This document shows positions 42,646 through 51,762 of a stretch of 64,000 nt of DNA, piece after piece. The stretch covers positions 48,289-112,288 of the forward strand of contig CAZIFQ010000008.1 of the NCBI GenBank assembly GCA_964538375.1, in the 5' to 3' direction. The first letter of the stretch is position 1; the number at the start of each line of letters is the position of its first letter. The notes beneath the pieces were generated by a model, which saw only the letters and a program-made list of their open reading frames with translations, had not been told where the DNA came from and searched no databases. Made by a program: the position numbers and the translations under genes. Origin of the DNA: JAUUZQ01 sp964538375 (GTDB lineage: Bacteria > Bacteroidota > Bacteroidia > Bacteroidales > GCA-2748055).

Positions 42646-44301
42646 ATGAGAAGAATGTTTTCAATTACTAATCTTGCTAAGCTTGCTGTATGCCTGCAGT
42701 TTGGTCTTTCAGCTTGTGATTCAGTAGATAGCACGAAAAAAAAGCCAAATATATTGTTCATTGCTATTGATGATCTGCGTCCTGAATTGGGTTGTTATGG
42801 GTCAGAAATAGCTATATCGCCTAATCTCGATAAATTGGCTGAAACAGGCTTGTTATTCAATAGGGCATATTGTCAACAGGCAATTTGCAGCCCATCAAGG
42901 GCCAGTTTAATGACAGGTGCCCGGCCTGAATCAATTGGTGTTATTGAGAACTATACAGACTTTCGTGATGTAAACCCTTCTATTATTACCCTGCCTCAGC
43001 ATATGTGGGCTAATGGATATGAGACGGTCAATATTGGAAAGATCTATCATGGGTCATACAATGATGCAGATTTTTCATGGAGCAGACAACCAGCTACAGA
43101 TAAGGTGGATGTTCAGAAACCTAATCTTACGGGAGCTTATGCCCTTAAGGAGAATCAAGAGATATTTGAAAATAATAAAACCGATATGATAGCCAAATAT
43201 GGGGAAGCGGCAAAACGGGGCTTGGGAAATGGACCTGCCTATGAATGTGCAGATGTTCCTGATCAGACATATTTGGACGGGTATAATACTGAATTGGCTA
43301 TAGCTACTATAAGAGAAATGGTCGAACAAGGAGACAAACCTTTCTTTCTTGGCCTGGGTTATTTCAAGCCTCATTTGAACTGGGTTGCACCAAAGAAATA
43401 CTGGGATATGTATGATCCGGAAGAGATTCCTTTGGCAAGTCAGGTAAGCGCTCCTGAAGGTGCTGCAGAAATGGGTTTGCATCCCTCCTTTGAGCTCAGG
43501 GTTCGATATGGTATTCCTAAGGAGGGAGATATCGATGATGAGATGGCAAGGACACTGATACATGCCTACCTGGCATGTGTTAGTTATATTGATGCCCAAA
43601 TTGGCAAGGTACTGGAAGCATTAGATGAAGCGGGTGTAAGAGATAACACAATTATAGTTGTATGGGGAGATCACGGCTGGCATTTGGGAGATATGGGAAT
43701 TTGGGGTAAGGCAACTAATTATGAAATATCAACAAGGGTTCCATTAATGATATGGACACCCGATATGTCGAATAAAGTTCGTGGATCAAAGACTGATGCC
43801 TTGGTTGAATTAGTGGATATATTTCCAACACTATGTGATTTGGTAGGAGTCGATAAACCTGAGCACCTTGAAGGTCTCAGCTATGCACCTCTGCTGGAGG
43901 ATCCTGATCAGGAATGGAAATCTGTGGCCTTTAGCCAGTTTCCCACACCTGCACTAAGAGAATGGGCAGCAAATCCTCTTTCACCTGAAATGCGTGAGAC
44001 TTATTTCGGGCCCCTCATTATTGAGGTAGAGGAAAGAATTAAATTACAACAAAAAGAAAAGTGGGACCGGGAACTATTCGAGAATAATTTAATGGGCTAT
44101 GCTATGCGTACTGACCGCTACAGGCTGATTGTCTGGAAAGACTATACGAAACCGGAATCTGAACCCTTGTATGTAGAGTTGTACGATCATGATGTTGATC
44201 CACAGGAAACAAAAAATATTGCATACAATGACCCTTCACTGTTAAAGAAATTATTGTCTCAATTTAACGAGGAATGGAAGGCATGTCATAAAACAATTTA
44301 A
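42646..44301 (+). CDS. S1 sulfatase lipoprotein, iduronate-2-sulfatase-like
   Basis: A 551-residue protein from ATG 42646, directly after an in-frame GTG. A lipobox (LSAC, Cys near 23) indicates a membrane-anchored lipoprotein. The alkaline-phosphatase-fold sulfatase starts NILFIAIDDLRPELGCYG. The formylglycine motif is CSPSRASLMTG (Cys81). VVWGDHGWHLGDMGIWGK carries a metal-ligand Asp/His motif. Sequence style (DDLRPELGCYG, iduronate-2-sulfatase type) suggests the S1_7 group. It probably removes sulfate from carrageenan oligosaccharides (inference). No formylglycine-generating enzyme lies in the window. Confidence 0.88.
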   Translation: MRRMFSITNLAKLAVCLQFGLSACDSVDSTKKKPNILFIAIDDLRPELGCYGSEIAISPNLDKLAETGLLFNRAYCQQAICSPSRASLMTGARPESIGVIENYTDFRDVNPSIITLPQHMWANGYETVNIGKIYHGSYNDADFSWSRQPATDKVDVQKPNLTGAYALKENQEIFENNKTDMIAKYGEAAKRGLGNGPAYECADVPDQTYLDGYNTELAIATIREMVEQGDKPFFLGLGYFKPHLNWVAPKKYWDMYDPEEIPLASQVSAPEGAAEMGLHPSFELRVRYGIPKEGDIDDEMARTLIHAYLACVSYIDAQIGKVLEALDEAGVRDNTIIVVWGDHGWHLGDMGIWGKATNYEISTRVPLMIWTPDMSNKVRGSKTDALVELVDIFPTLCDLVGVDKPEHLEGLSYAPLLEDPDQEWKSVAFSQFPTPALREWAANPLSPEMRETYFGPLIIEVEERIKLQQKEKWDRELFENNLMGYAMRTDRYRLIVWKDYTKPESEPLYVELYDHDVDPQETKNIAYNDPSLLKKLLSQFNEEWKACHKTI

Positions 44302-44328
44302 GGATTATAATCAGAAATTAGCACAGGT

Positions 44329-45780
44329 ATGATGAAACTATATTTAAAACTTCAAATACAGTTTGTATTGTTAAGCCTGGTCTGCATTGTCAGCGGCTGT
44401 AAGAATGACACTCGTCCAAATATTCTTATTATTATGTGTGATGATCTGGGTTATGCAGACGTAGGTTTTAACGGATCAAAGGATATAACAACTCCATCCA
44501 TTGATGCTCTTGCCAGTGAAGGTATAATTTTTTCATCAGCTCATGTTTGTCATCCATTTTGTGGTCCCAGTCGTGCGGGATTGATGACAGGTCGCTATCC
44601 ACATAAGATAGGTGCACAATTTAATTTACCTCCGCATAGTTACATGATTGACGAAGGGGTTTCAGTAGATGAAACATATATATCAAAGGTATTGCAGCAG
44701 TCTGGATACTATACTGGAATGGTAGGTAAATGGCACATGGGAGAAGCAGAACGCTTTCATCCGAATAACAGGGGGTTTGATGAATTTTTTGGATTTTTGG
44801 GCGGAGGACACAATTATTATATGGATCAGGCTCAGCAAAGATATGAGAAACTGGTAAAAGAGGGAAAAGAAAGATATGAAATCCCAGAATATATGGTACC
44901 CATGCAACATAATGGAAAAGAAATTGCAGAAACAGAATATATTACAGATGCCTTTTCGCGTGAAGCCCTTAGATTCATTCATACTGCCTCAGAAAAAGAT
45001 CAGCCATTTTTTCTATTTCTCGCTTACAATGCACCCCATACACCCTTGCAGGCGAAAAAGGATGATCTGGAATTATTTTCACATATACAGGATCTGAAGA
45101 GGAGGAATTATGCTGCAATGGTTTATGCTGTAGACAGGGGAGTAAAAGAGATTGTTGATGCACTTAAAGCCAACAGGGAATTAGAAAATACGTTTATCGT
45201 GTTCTTAAGTGATAATGGAGGTAAGGTCTCTGCTGGTGCAAACAATTATCCCCTGCGAGATGGAAAAGGAAGTACTTGTGAGGGAGGACACAGGGTCCCT
45301 ATGTTTATTAAATGGCCAGACCAAATAGAAGGAGGACAAAAATTCACTTATCATGTTTCAACGCTGGACTTTTATTCAACATTTGCCCGGTTGGCCGAAG
45401 CGAAAATTCCCGATGATAAAGTTCTGGATGGTAAAGATATCCTGGATAAATTGTTAAACGGGGGAAATCCACATGAACACGAGATGATATTTACTTTGCG
45501 TCACAGGGAAGGATATTCTGATGTTGGCGTTTTGAAGGACAATTGGAAAGCACTTCGGGTAGGCGAAAAGACATGGAAGTTATATGATCTTGAGAAAGAC
45601 CTGGGAGAGGAGCACAACCTGAGTGTTCAGTATCCTGCAGTTCTGGAGTCAATGGTTAAAGAAGCAGAACAATGGAGCCAATCTAATATGCAACCACGAT
45701 GGTTTCATGATGATCAGACAGGAATTGAGTGGGAGGAACTGCAGATGCCGAGATTTGATCAAACATTCAAGCTAGAGTAA
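44329..45780 (+). CDS. S1 sulfatase lipoprotein
   Basis: A 483-residue lipoprotein (lipobox VSGC). The sulfatase domain begins PNILIIMCDDLGYADVGFNG, with formylglycine motif CGPSRAGLMTG (Cys78), GMVGKWHMGEAERFHPNNRG and FLSDNGGKVSAGANN carrying the later metal-ligand residues. The C-terminus ends PRWFHDDQTGIEWEELQMP. It lies 27 nt after the first sulfatase gene in the same operon. The sulfate position attacked cannot be told from the sequence. Confidence 0.88.
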   Translation: MMKLYLKLQIQFVLLSLVCIVSGCKNDTRPNILIIMCDDLGYADVGFNGSKDITTPSIDALASEGIIFSSAHVCHPFCGPSRAGLMTGRYPHKIGAQFNLPPHSYMIDEGVSVDETYISKVLQQSGYYTGMVGKWHMGEAERFHPNNRGFDEFFGFLGGGHNYYMDQAQQRYEKLVKEGKERYEIPEYMVPMQHNGKEIAETEYITDAFSREALRFIHTASEKDQPFFLFLAYNAPHTPLQAKKDDLELFSHIQDLKRRNYAAMVYAVDRGVKEIVDALKANRELENTFIVFLSDNGGKVSAGANNYPLRDGKGSTCEGGHRVPMFIKWPDQIEGGQKFTYHVSTLDFYSTFARLAEAKIPDDKVLDGKDILDKLLNGGNPHEHEMIFTLRHREGYSDVGVLKDNWKALRVGEKTWKLYDLEKDLGEEHNLSVQYPAVLESMVKEAEQWSQSNMQPRWFHDDQTGIEWEELQMPRFDQTFKLE

Positions 45781-45796
45781 CTCTTGTACAGATTCG

Positions 45797-45861
45797 GGTA
45801 AAATAGTACCAATAGTAGAATAATTATAGGAATTGGCTATTGTCTTGATTTCATTATTTAG
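45797..45861 (+). promoter_or_regulatory. PUL regulon site 4 and -7 element, upstream of the 735-aa surface protein
   Basis: GGTAAAATAGTA starts at 45797; the +21 position (45818) reads GAATAATTATAG, a weak second half-site. TTATTTAG (45854-45861) lies at the shared +57 position. Confidence 0.65.
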
Positions 45862-45967
45862 TATACTGGAAATTATCAAAGTTATTGATATAATGGTAAT
45901 TAAAGTAATCTTCTGAGATTATGAGAATAAATAACTAAAACAATAAGTTTAAATTAACACTACTATT

Positions 45968-48175
45968 ATGAAAAAGTTTTACTTAGCGAAAATTGTAATA
46001 TTGTTTGTAGTTCTCATGGCTACTAACAGTGTATTTATGTCATTAAACCTCAGCGCTCAAACACTGCCTGCAGATGAATATGCAGGAGGTACGGGAGTTC
46101 TGGGTGATCCCTGGTTAATCTCTAATGCTGCTGAGCTGCAACGACTAAGGGCATTCGCTCCAGCAGGTTGGGAAAAACACTTTAAGTTAACAGCGGATAT
46201 AGATATGACAGGGGAAGACTGGGCCCCACTTAAGAGTTCTGGTCTAAATTTTTTCCATAGCCATATTGATGGAAATGGTCATGTTATCAGCAATCTGACC
46301 ATTGAGGTGCTGGACGGAAGCGCAAATGTAGGATTCATATCTGATATGAGAGGCGGAGTAAAGAACCTTGGACTGATTGATGTCACAGTTAATGCCCCGA
46401 CCTCATCCTTTGTTGCTGCCCTGGTTGGTTGGGGAAATAATAATGCTTTGCGTTATATTGAGAATTGTTATGTAAGTGGAGGAACCATTACCGGATTAAA
46501 AAATGTTGCTGCACTCGTTGGCTTTTTACCTGGTTTGGGAACTTATCGAAATTGCTTCGCTGATGTAGATATAGTTGCGTTAGATAACAAGGCAGGAGGT
46601 CTTTTTGGGGCACTATCAGATAATACAGATCCAGCAACCTTTGATAACTTTGCATTTTATGGTACTGTAGCTTTAGGACCAGCTGCAACTGGTACGGCTG
46701 TGGGAGCGATATGTCCACAGTTTAATGCACCAGGTGGTGTAAAGGTTTCTATAGCTGGAGGAAATTTCTATTACGATGCAACAGTTGCTGTTGGAATTGC
46801 AGGTAATGAAGACGCTACTCCCCTGGATGCAGCCGCATTAAAGCTTGAGGCCAGTTACACTGGATTCGATTTTGCAAGTATGTGGAAAATGTATCTGGAC
46901 AAATATGCAGTTCTTTCTATTTTCCCTGATCCTTTAGAGCTTACTTCACCTACCGGGGGAGAAGTTTGGAATGCAGGTACTTCGCAGGATATTACATGGT
47001 CAACAAACTCTGATTTTGGAACCGGAACTGTTGACATTGAATATACTACCAATGGTACAGATTATACGGTTATTGCCACAGGTGAAACTAATGATGGATC
47101 CTATACCTGGGCTATTCCCACAGATTTAACTGCTTCTGCAACTTACCAAATTCGTATCTCTGATGATAAAAGTAGTATAATTCATTCTTCTGAGAGTGAG
47201 GTTTTTGAAATTCTTGTTGATGTCGATCCACCTGTACCAGCAATCCTTCCAGGAGTTGCATTGGGCAGCGTTGCCATTGATATAGACCCAACAGTTGATT
47301 TTGGTGAAGTCGTTTTAAAAGCGGATGGTACAGCCTTAACTGATGGCGACGATGTGGCAAGTTTCTTCACCTTTACTGAAACAGCAACTCCGGCCAATAC
47401 CGTAGCCTTTACCGCTACTATAACGGGTAATGTTGCTACCATTGTGCCTGCCGCTGATCTGAATTACAGTACCGGATATACCCTTACTGTCCTGGCAGAT
47501 GTGGTTGAAGATGTTTTTGGAAACCAGAATCTCGTGGTAAGTGCGGATTTTACTACAGAAGTTGAACCGGATATTGATGCTCCAGTAGCAACATTTGTTC
47601 CGGCAACTGATGCAATAGATATAGCTGTTGATGCTAGCGTGACAATAACTTTTAACGAAGATGTAGTCAAGAGTGGCGATGGATCTTCATTTACCGAAAA
47701 TGAAGATATTACTGCAATGCTCACCTTTACGGAAACTGCAACTCCAGCAAATACTGTAACATTTACCGCTGCAATATCTGGCGGAGTTATTACAATTGTT
47801 TCTGCTACTAACCTGGCAAATGACATGAGCTACACAGTAACATTACTGGATAATATGGTTAAAGATGCTGCCGGAAACATAACTGCAGCTACCAGTACTA
47901 CTTTTACAACTGTAGAAGCAGCAGTGACGGTTTCAAACAAAATCATTGATGGTGAGGTGAAAGTCTATCCTAATCCTGCAACAGATCATTTGAATATTGT
48001 TGCTCCTGATGGAAGTGAAATTATTATTTATAATATGCTTGGAAGTGCTGTCGAGCAAATTTCCAAAACCTCAGGAATGACAATTGTGAATACTTCTGAA
48101 ATACCTGCAGGTATTTATTTGATCAAATTCTCTAGAGAGCAGTGGTCAGAGACAACAAAGATTCAAATACAATAG
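45968..48175 (+). CDS. Large modular surface protein, GLUG-like repeats, Ig-like domains, T9SS tail
   Basis: A 735-residue protein. A signal peptide ends near MSLNLSAQ. About 35-290 is a beta-helix-like region with GLUG-type phrases (FKLTADIDMTGEDWAPL, FHSHIDGNGHVISNLTIEV, YRNCFADVDI). About 320-420 is a fungal-Kre9-like or Ig-like domain (LTSPTGGEVWNAGTSQDITWST). Two related Ig-like domains follow (PTVDFGEVVLKADGTAL and DASVTITFNEDVVKSGDGS, each with a FTETATPANTV repeat). It ends in a Por sorting domain (VYPNPATDHLNIVAP). No enzyme domain is recognised. Its regulon promoter shows it belongs to the response, perhaps as a glycan-binding or adhesion protein (inference). Confidence 0.75.
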   Translation: MKKFYLAKIVILFVVLMATNSVFMSLNLSAQTLPADEYAGGTGVLGDPWLISNAAELQRLRAFAPAGWEKHFKLTADIDMTGEDWAPLKSSGLNFFHSHIDGNGHVISNLTIEVLDGSANVGFISDMRGGVKNLGLIDVTVNAPTSSFVAALVGWGNNNALRYIENCYVSGGTITGLKNVAALVGFLPGLGTYRNCFADVDIVALDNKAGGLFGALSDNTDPATFDNFAFYGTVALGPAATGTAVGAICPQFNAPGGVKVSIAGGNFYYDATVAVGIAGNEDATPLDAAALKLEASYTGFDFASMWKMYLDKYAVLSIFPDPLELTSPTGGEVWNAGTSQDITWSTNSDFGTGTVDIEYTTNGTDYTVIATGETNDGSYTWAIPTDLTASATYQIRISDDKSSIIHSSESEVFEILVDVDPPVPAILPGVALGSVAIDIDPTVDFGEVVLKADGTALTDGDDVASFFTFTETATPANTVAFTATITGNVATIVPAADLNYSTGYTLTVLADVVEDVFGNQNLVVSADFTTEVEPDIDAPVATFVPATDAIDIAVDASVTITFNEDVVKSGDGSSFTENEDITAMLTFTETATPANTVTFTAAISGGVITIVSATNLANDMSYTVTLLDNMVKDAAGNITAATSTTFTTVEAAVTVSNKIIDGEVKVYPNPATDHLNIVAPDGSEIIIYNMLGSAVEQISKTSGMTIVNTSEIPAGIYLIKFSREQWSETTKIQIQ

Positions 48176-48195
48176 ATAAAAATCCAAAACAAGGA

Positions 48196-48226
48196 AGAGC
48201 TGTCAATTTTTGACAGCTCTTTTTTT
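48196..48226 (+). terminator. Rho-independent terminator
   Basis: Stem AGAGCTGTCAA / TTGACAGCTCT with a 3-nt loop and a following T-run, 20 nt after the stop of the surface protein gene. Confidence 0.85.
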
Positions 48227-48239
48227 ACCTGTCTTTGAA

Positions 48240-48304
48240 GATAAAATAGTACAATAAAAAGGCAATTTGGGTAAATTCTTGTTAAACATTTTATAGTTAT
48301 TTTG
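48240..48304 (+). promoter_or_regulatory. PUL regulon site 5 and -7 element, upstream of the GH2 gene
   Basis: GATAAAATAGTA starts at 48240, GGCAATTTGGGT at 48261 (+21) and TTATTTTG at 48297-48304 (+57). The site begins 14 nt after the preceding terminator. Confidence 0.68.
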
Positions 48305-48369
48305 TTGTAGGGTGAACTATTAATATCTTTCAATATAGTAAAGACAAGGTATAAGTGAAAAGCTGAATT

Positions 48370-51300
48370 ATGAATGCAAGGCTTTGTGTTGTTGGTTTTA
48401 TACTGATTATTATTTTTCAAGGACTTCATGCACAAGTTGATTGGGAAAATGAGCATGTCATTGAGAAGAATAAGATAAGTGCTCGTGTGCCATCATATTC
48501 ATATGTAAACGCTGAAGATGCTTTGACGGGTGACAGAGAAAGAGCACGAGTCAAATCATTAAATGGAATCTGGAAATTCAAATATGTGGCTAAGTCCAAA
48601 GAAAGACCCTTGGATTTTGTTACCGCTTCTTATGATGGGAATTCCTGGGATGATATTGAAGTTCCATCCAATTGGGAGTTAAAAGGTTATGGACAACCAA
48701 TCTACACAAATATTACTTATCCCTTTACTCCCGGCATCCTCGATCCTGACCTGAAATACAATTGGAAGGGGCCTCAACCGCCAATGCCTCCTAAAATCTA
48801 TCGTGATAACCCTGTAGGCAGCTATTTCAGGGAGTTTGAGGTGCCTGATGAGTGGGAGGACCTTTCAATTATTCTTCATTTGGGGGGGGTGTCTTCTGCT
48901 TTTTATGTTTGGGTCAACGGGAAAGAAGTTGGTTATAGCCAGGGAAGCAGACTGGCTGCTGAGTTTGATATTTCCGAGTATATTCAGCCCGGGAAAAATC
49001 GATTAGCAGTACAGGTGTTTCGATGGAGTGATGGAAGTTATCTGGAAGATCAGGATATGTGGCGTTTAAGTGGAATTCACCGTGAGGTATTGTTATTAGC
49101 TCAACCAAAAATTGCTTTAAATGACTTTTTTATTCGGACGAAATTCAATGATAATTTCGAAAACGCTAAATTAGAAATCCGGCCCAAGGTGTGGGTGAAG
49201 ACCAATAAAGAAGATCTTGCGAATTGGACGATTTCTGCAATGCTGTACAACGCTGAAAATGCAAAAGTGTTGAGTAATCCTTTAGAAGTATCCGTTAAAA
49301 AGATTTATGAAGAACGTTGGCCGCCAAGGGATATGCCTGTTTGGGCCCTGATGGAATCAAACGTTTCAAAGCCACGACAATGGTCTGCTGAAGATCCATA
49401 TTTATATAATCTGGTTTTCACTGTCAGGAATTCTTCGGGGGAAATAATTGAGGCAAGAAATCAGAAAATTGGTTTTCGTAAAATAGAGTTTAGCCCGGAA
49501 AACGAACTCCTGATCAATGGAGAAGTTGTAAAATTAATGGGAGTCAATCGTCATGATCATCATCCCTTAAGAGGGAAAGCATTGACCAGGGAAGATATGC
49601 GCAGGGATGTTGAGTTGCTAAAGCAATATAATTTTAATGCTGTCAGGACTTCTCATTACCCAAATGATCCATTTTTTCTTGAATTATGCAATGAATATGG
49701 TATATATGTTATGGATGAAGCCAACATCGAGTGTCATCATCTTGGAAGTTATATTCCCAATACGCCTTCCTGGTCTGCACCAATTCTTAGCCGCGTATAT
49801 CGCATGGTTGAACGGGATAAGAATTATCCTTGTGTAATTTCCTGGTCGCTTGGAAATGAGTCAGGCACGGGCCCGGCTTTTGCCGCTGCTGCTGCCTGGA
49901 TTAAGGAATATGATCATTCACGTTTCATCCATTACGAAGGAGCTCAGGGAAATCCTTTGCATAAGGATTATATTGAAGGCGAGAATGTAGGTTATGAAGT
50001 AACGAATTGGCCTTCTATGGCGAACCCGGATGATAGGGCTTATGTAGATGTGGTAAGTCGCATGTATCCGAATCTTCAGCAGTTGTATAACCTTTCTCAA
50101 AGTGAGTATATCGATCGCCCGATTGTGATGTGTGAATATCTGCATGCTATGGGTAATTCTCTCGGTGGATTAGGAGATTTCTGGGATACAATACGATCCA
50201 GGCCAAACCTTATAGGAGGTTTTATTTGGGATATGATAGATGAAGGGCTTGAAAAAGAAGATAATAATGGTGGAAAATTTTATGCCTATGGAGGCGATTT
50301 TGGTGATATCCCAAATGATAAGAATTTTTGTATGAATGGCGTTTTCGCATCAGATCGTACACCCAATCCCCATGCCTACGAGTGCAAATACATTTTTCAA
50401 CCTGTTGCTTTTGAAGCATTGAACATTGAGAAAGGTATATTACAGATTGAAAACAGATTTTCCTTTACTAATCTAGATCAATATGAACTTCGTTGGTCCG
50501 TCTCTGAAAATGCAAAAATATTACAATCCGGATCGCTTTCTAACCTGGATATTAAAGCCGGGGAATCAGAAAATACTCAAATAGTATTTAAAAAACTGAA
50601 ATATCGAAGTGATGCTGACTATTGGCTAAATCTGAGTTTGCATGAAAAAGAGGATCGCCAATGGTGTAAAGCTGGATTTGAGCTTGCTCATGAGCAATTC
50701 CTCATTAGGGAAAGAAAGATTCTTCAGTTTCCTGACTCTAAATCAAAAGACAAGATATCTGTTGAGGAAAGCAGTACGGAATACTTTATCTCGGCTAAAG
50801 ATTTTTCAGTGACAGTCTCAAAACTTAATGGTGAATTAATTTCCTATAAGATCTTTGGAGAGGAGCAATTGGCATCGCCTTTACGTCCATGTTTTTCACG
50901 CCCACCAATTGATAATGATGTGCGGGGAGCCGACAGTAACAACTTTAAGATGTCGAAGGAAGTTTGGGGGCAATTTTCTGAGAATTTGATCACCAATTTT
51001 ACTAATATCGAGTTCGTTGATCAAAAATATGTGAAATTGCATGTGCAGCAAAGATATGAGAGCATAGCTGAATTTGAGACTACTTATACTGTATTAAATG
51101 ATGGTAAAATAGTGGTGGAAATAAACTTGAAAGCTGATGAAAACATGCCTGACCTGATACGTTTTGGAATGACTATGGGTGTACTTCCAGAATATAAATC
51201 CACAATCTATTATGGGAAGGGTCCGTGGGAGAATTATAGCGATCGAAAGCGAAGTGCTAAAGTGGGACAATACAGTGTCATGACAGATGACTTGTTTACT

Positions 51301-51609
51301 AATTATACTAAGCCTCAAGAGAATGGCCACAGGAGCGAAACACGCTGGCTAGAGATGAGTACGATAAATCAAAAGAAGGGCATAAAAGTTACTGGCATGC
51401 CTTTGTTTGGCTTTTCAATCTGGCCCTATTCAGCTGAGAATATTGAAAAATCTAATCATCCATTTGATTTGAAAGCACAAGGGTTTTATACGTTAAATAT
51501 TGATCTGGTGCAAAGACCGTTGGGGGGTACCCTTTCAAATATTCTGCCGAAGTACTCCATCAAGCCGGGGCAGTATAACTTCAAGTTTGTGCTAAGTGCC
51601 CTGAACTAG
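48370..51609 (+). CDS. GH2 beta-galactosidase, LacZ type
   Basis: A 1079-residue exported enzyme with a signal peptide ending FQGLHAQ. Domains in order: jelly-roll sugar-binding (about 50-235), Ig-like (about 240-370), TIM barrel (about 375-660), Ig-like, and the C-terminal beta-gal small-chain domain (about 800-1075). The acid/base Glu497 lies in SWSLGNESGTGPAF and the nucleophile Glu589 in IVMCEYLHAMGNS. VWVNGKEVGYSQGSRLAAEFDI and FDLKAQGFYTLNIDLVQRPLGG fit LacZ-type enzymes. It should remove terminal beta-galactose from neocarra- or agaro-oligosaccharides after desulfation. It has its own regulon promoter and is followed by the GH127 promoter. Confidence 0.92.
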   Translation: MNARLCVVGFILIIIFQGLHAQVDWENEHVIEKNKISARVPSYSYVNAEDALTGDRERARVKSLNGIWKFKYVAKSKERPLDFVTASYDGNSWDDIEVPSNWELKGYGQPIYTNITYPFTPGILDPDLKYNWKGPQPPMPPKIYRDNPVGSYFREFEVPDEWEDLSIILHLGGVSSAFYVWVNGKEVGYSQGSRLAAEFDISEYIQPGKNRLAVQVFRWSDGSYLEDQDMWRLSGIHREVLLLAQPKIALNDFFIRTKFNDNFENAKLEIRPKVWVKTNKEDLANWTISAMLYNAENAKVLSNPLEVSVKKIYEERWPPRDMPVWALMESNVSKPRQWSAEDPYLYNLVFTVRNSSGEIIEARNQKIGFRKIEFSPENELLINGEVVKLMGVNRHDHHPLRGKALTREDMRRDVELLKQYNFNAVRTSHYPNDPFFLELCNEYGIYVMDEANIECHHLGSYIPNTPSWSAPILSRVYRMVERDKNYPCVISWSLGNESGTGPAFAAAAAWIKEYDHSRFIHYEGAQGNPLHKDYIEGENVGYEVTNWPSMANPDDRAYVDVVSRMYPNLQQLYNLSQSEYIDRPIVMCEYLHAMGNSLGGLGDFWDTIRSRPNLIGGFIWDMIDEGLEKEDNNGGKFYAYGGDFGDIPNDKNFCMNGVFASDRTPNPHAYECKYIFQPVAFEALNIEKGILQIENRFSFTNLDQYELRWSVSENAKILQSGSLSNLDIKAGESENTQIVFKKLKYRSDADYWLNLSLHEKEDRQWCKAGFELAHEQFLIRERKILQFPDSKSKDKISVEESSTEYFISAKDFSVTVSKLNGELISYKIFGEEQLASPLRPCFSRPPIDNDVRGADSNNFKMSKEVWGQFSENLITNFTNIEFVDQKYVKLHVQQRYESIAEFETTYTVLNDGKIVVEINLKADENMPDLIRFGMTMGVLPEYKSTIYYGKGPWENYSDRKRSAKVGQYSVMTDDLFTNYTKPQENGHRSETRWLEMSTINQKKGIKVTGMPLFGFSIWPYSAENIEKSNHPFDLKAQGFYTLNIDLVQRPLGGTLSNILPKYSIKPGQYNFKFVLSALN

Positions 51610-51618
51610 TATTGAATG

Positions 51619-51683
51619 GGTAAAATAGTGCAATTTTATGTTAATATTCATGCATAAATTATACCTGTTTTTGATTTTGTTTG
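51619..51683 (+). promoter_or_regulatory. PUL regulon site 6 and -7 element, upstream of the GH127 operon
   Basis: GGTAAAATAGTG starts at 51619 and GTTAATATTCAT at 51640 (+21). TTTGTTTG occupies 51676-51683 (+57). It would drive GH127, aldolase, kinase, MFS carrier and sulfatase. Confidence 0.75.
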
Positions 51684-51762
51684 TATTATAGGCCGGTTTT
51701 AAAGAGCCTGATAAACTACTTATAAATAGTTCTGGATAGAAATATATTTTAAGAATCATATA

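Noticed and set aside
43075..43599. 174-codon minus-strand frame opposite the first sulfatase
   Set aside because: It is a shadow of the sulfatase gene, whose active-site motif and length are convincing.
47112..47826. Long minus-strand frames opposite the 735-aa surface protein
   Set aside because: They mirror the repetitive Thr/Ala/Val-rich coding sequence; the plus-strand protein has a signal peptide, Ig-like domains and a sorting tail.
51103..51114. GGTAAAATAGTG core match inside the GH2 gene
   Set aside because: It lies in coding sequence (encoding DGKIV), lacks the second half-site at +21, and is not followed by a gene start. Treated as a chance match; it shows that the 12-bp core alone is not sufficient evidence.
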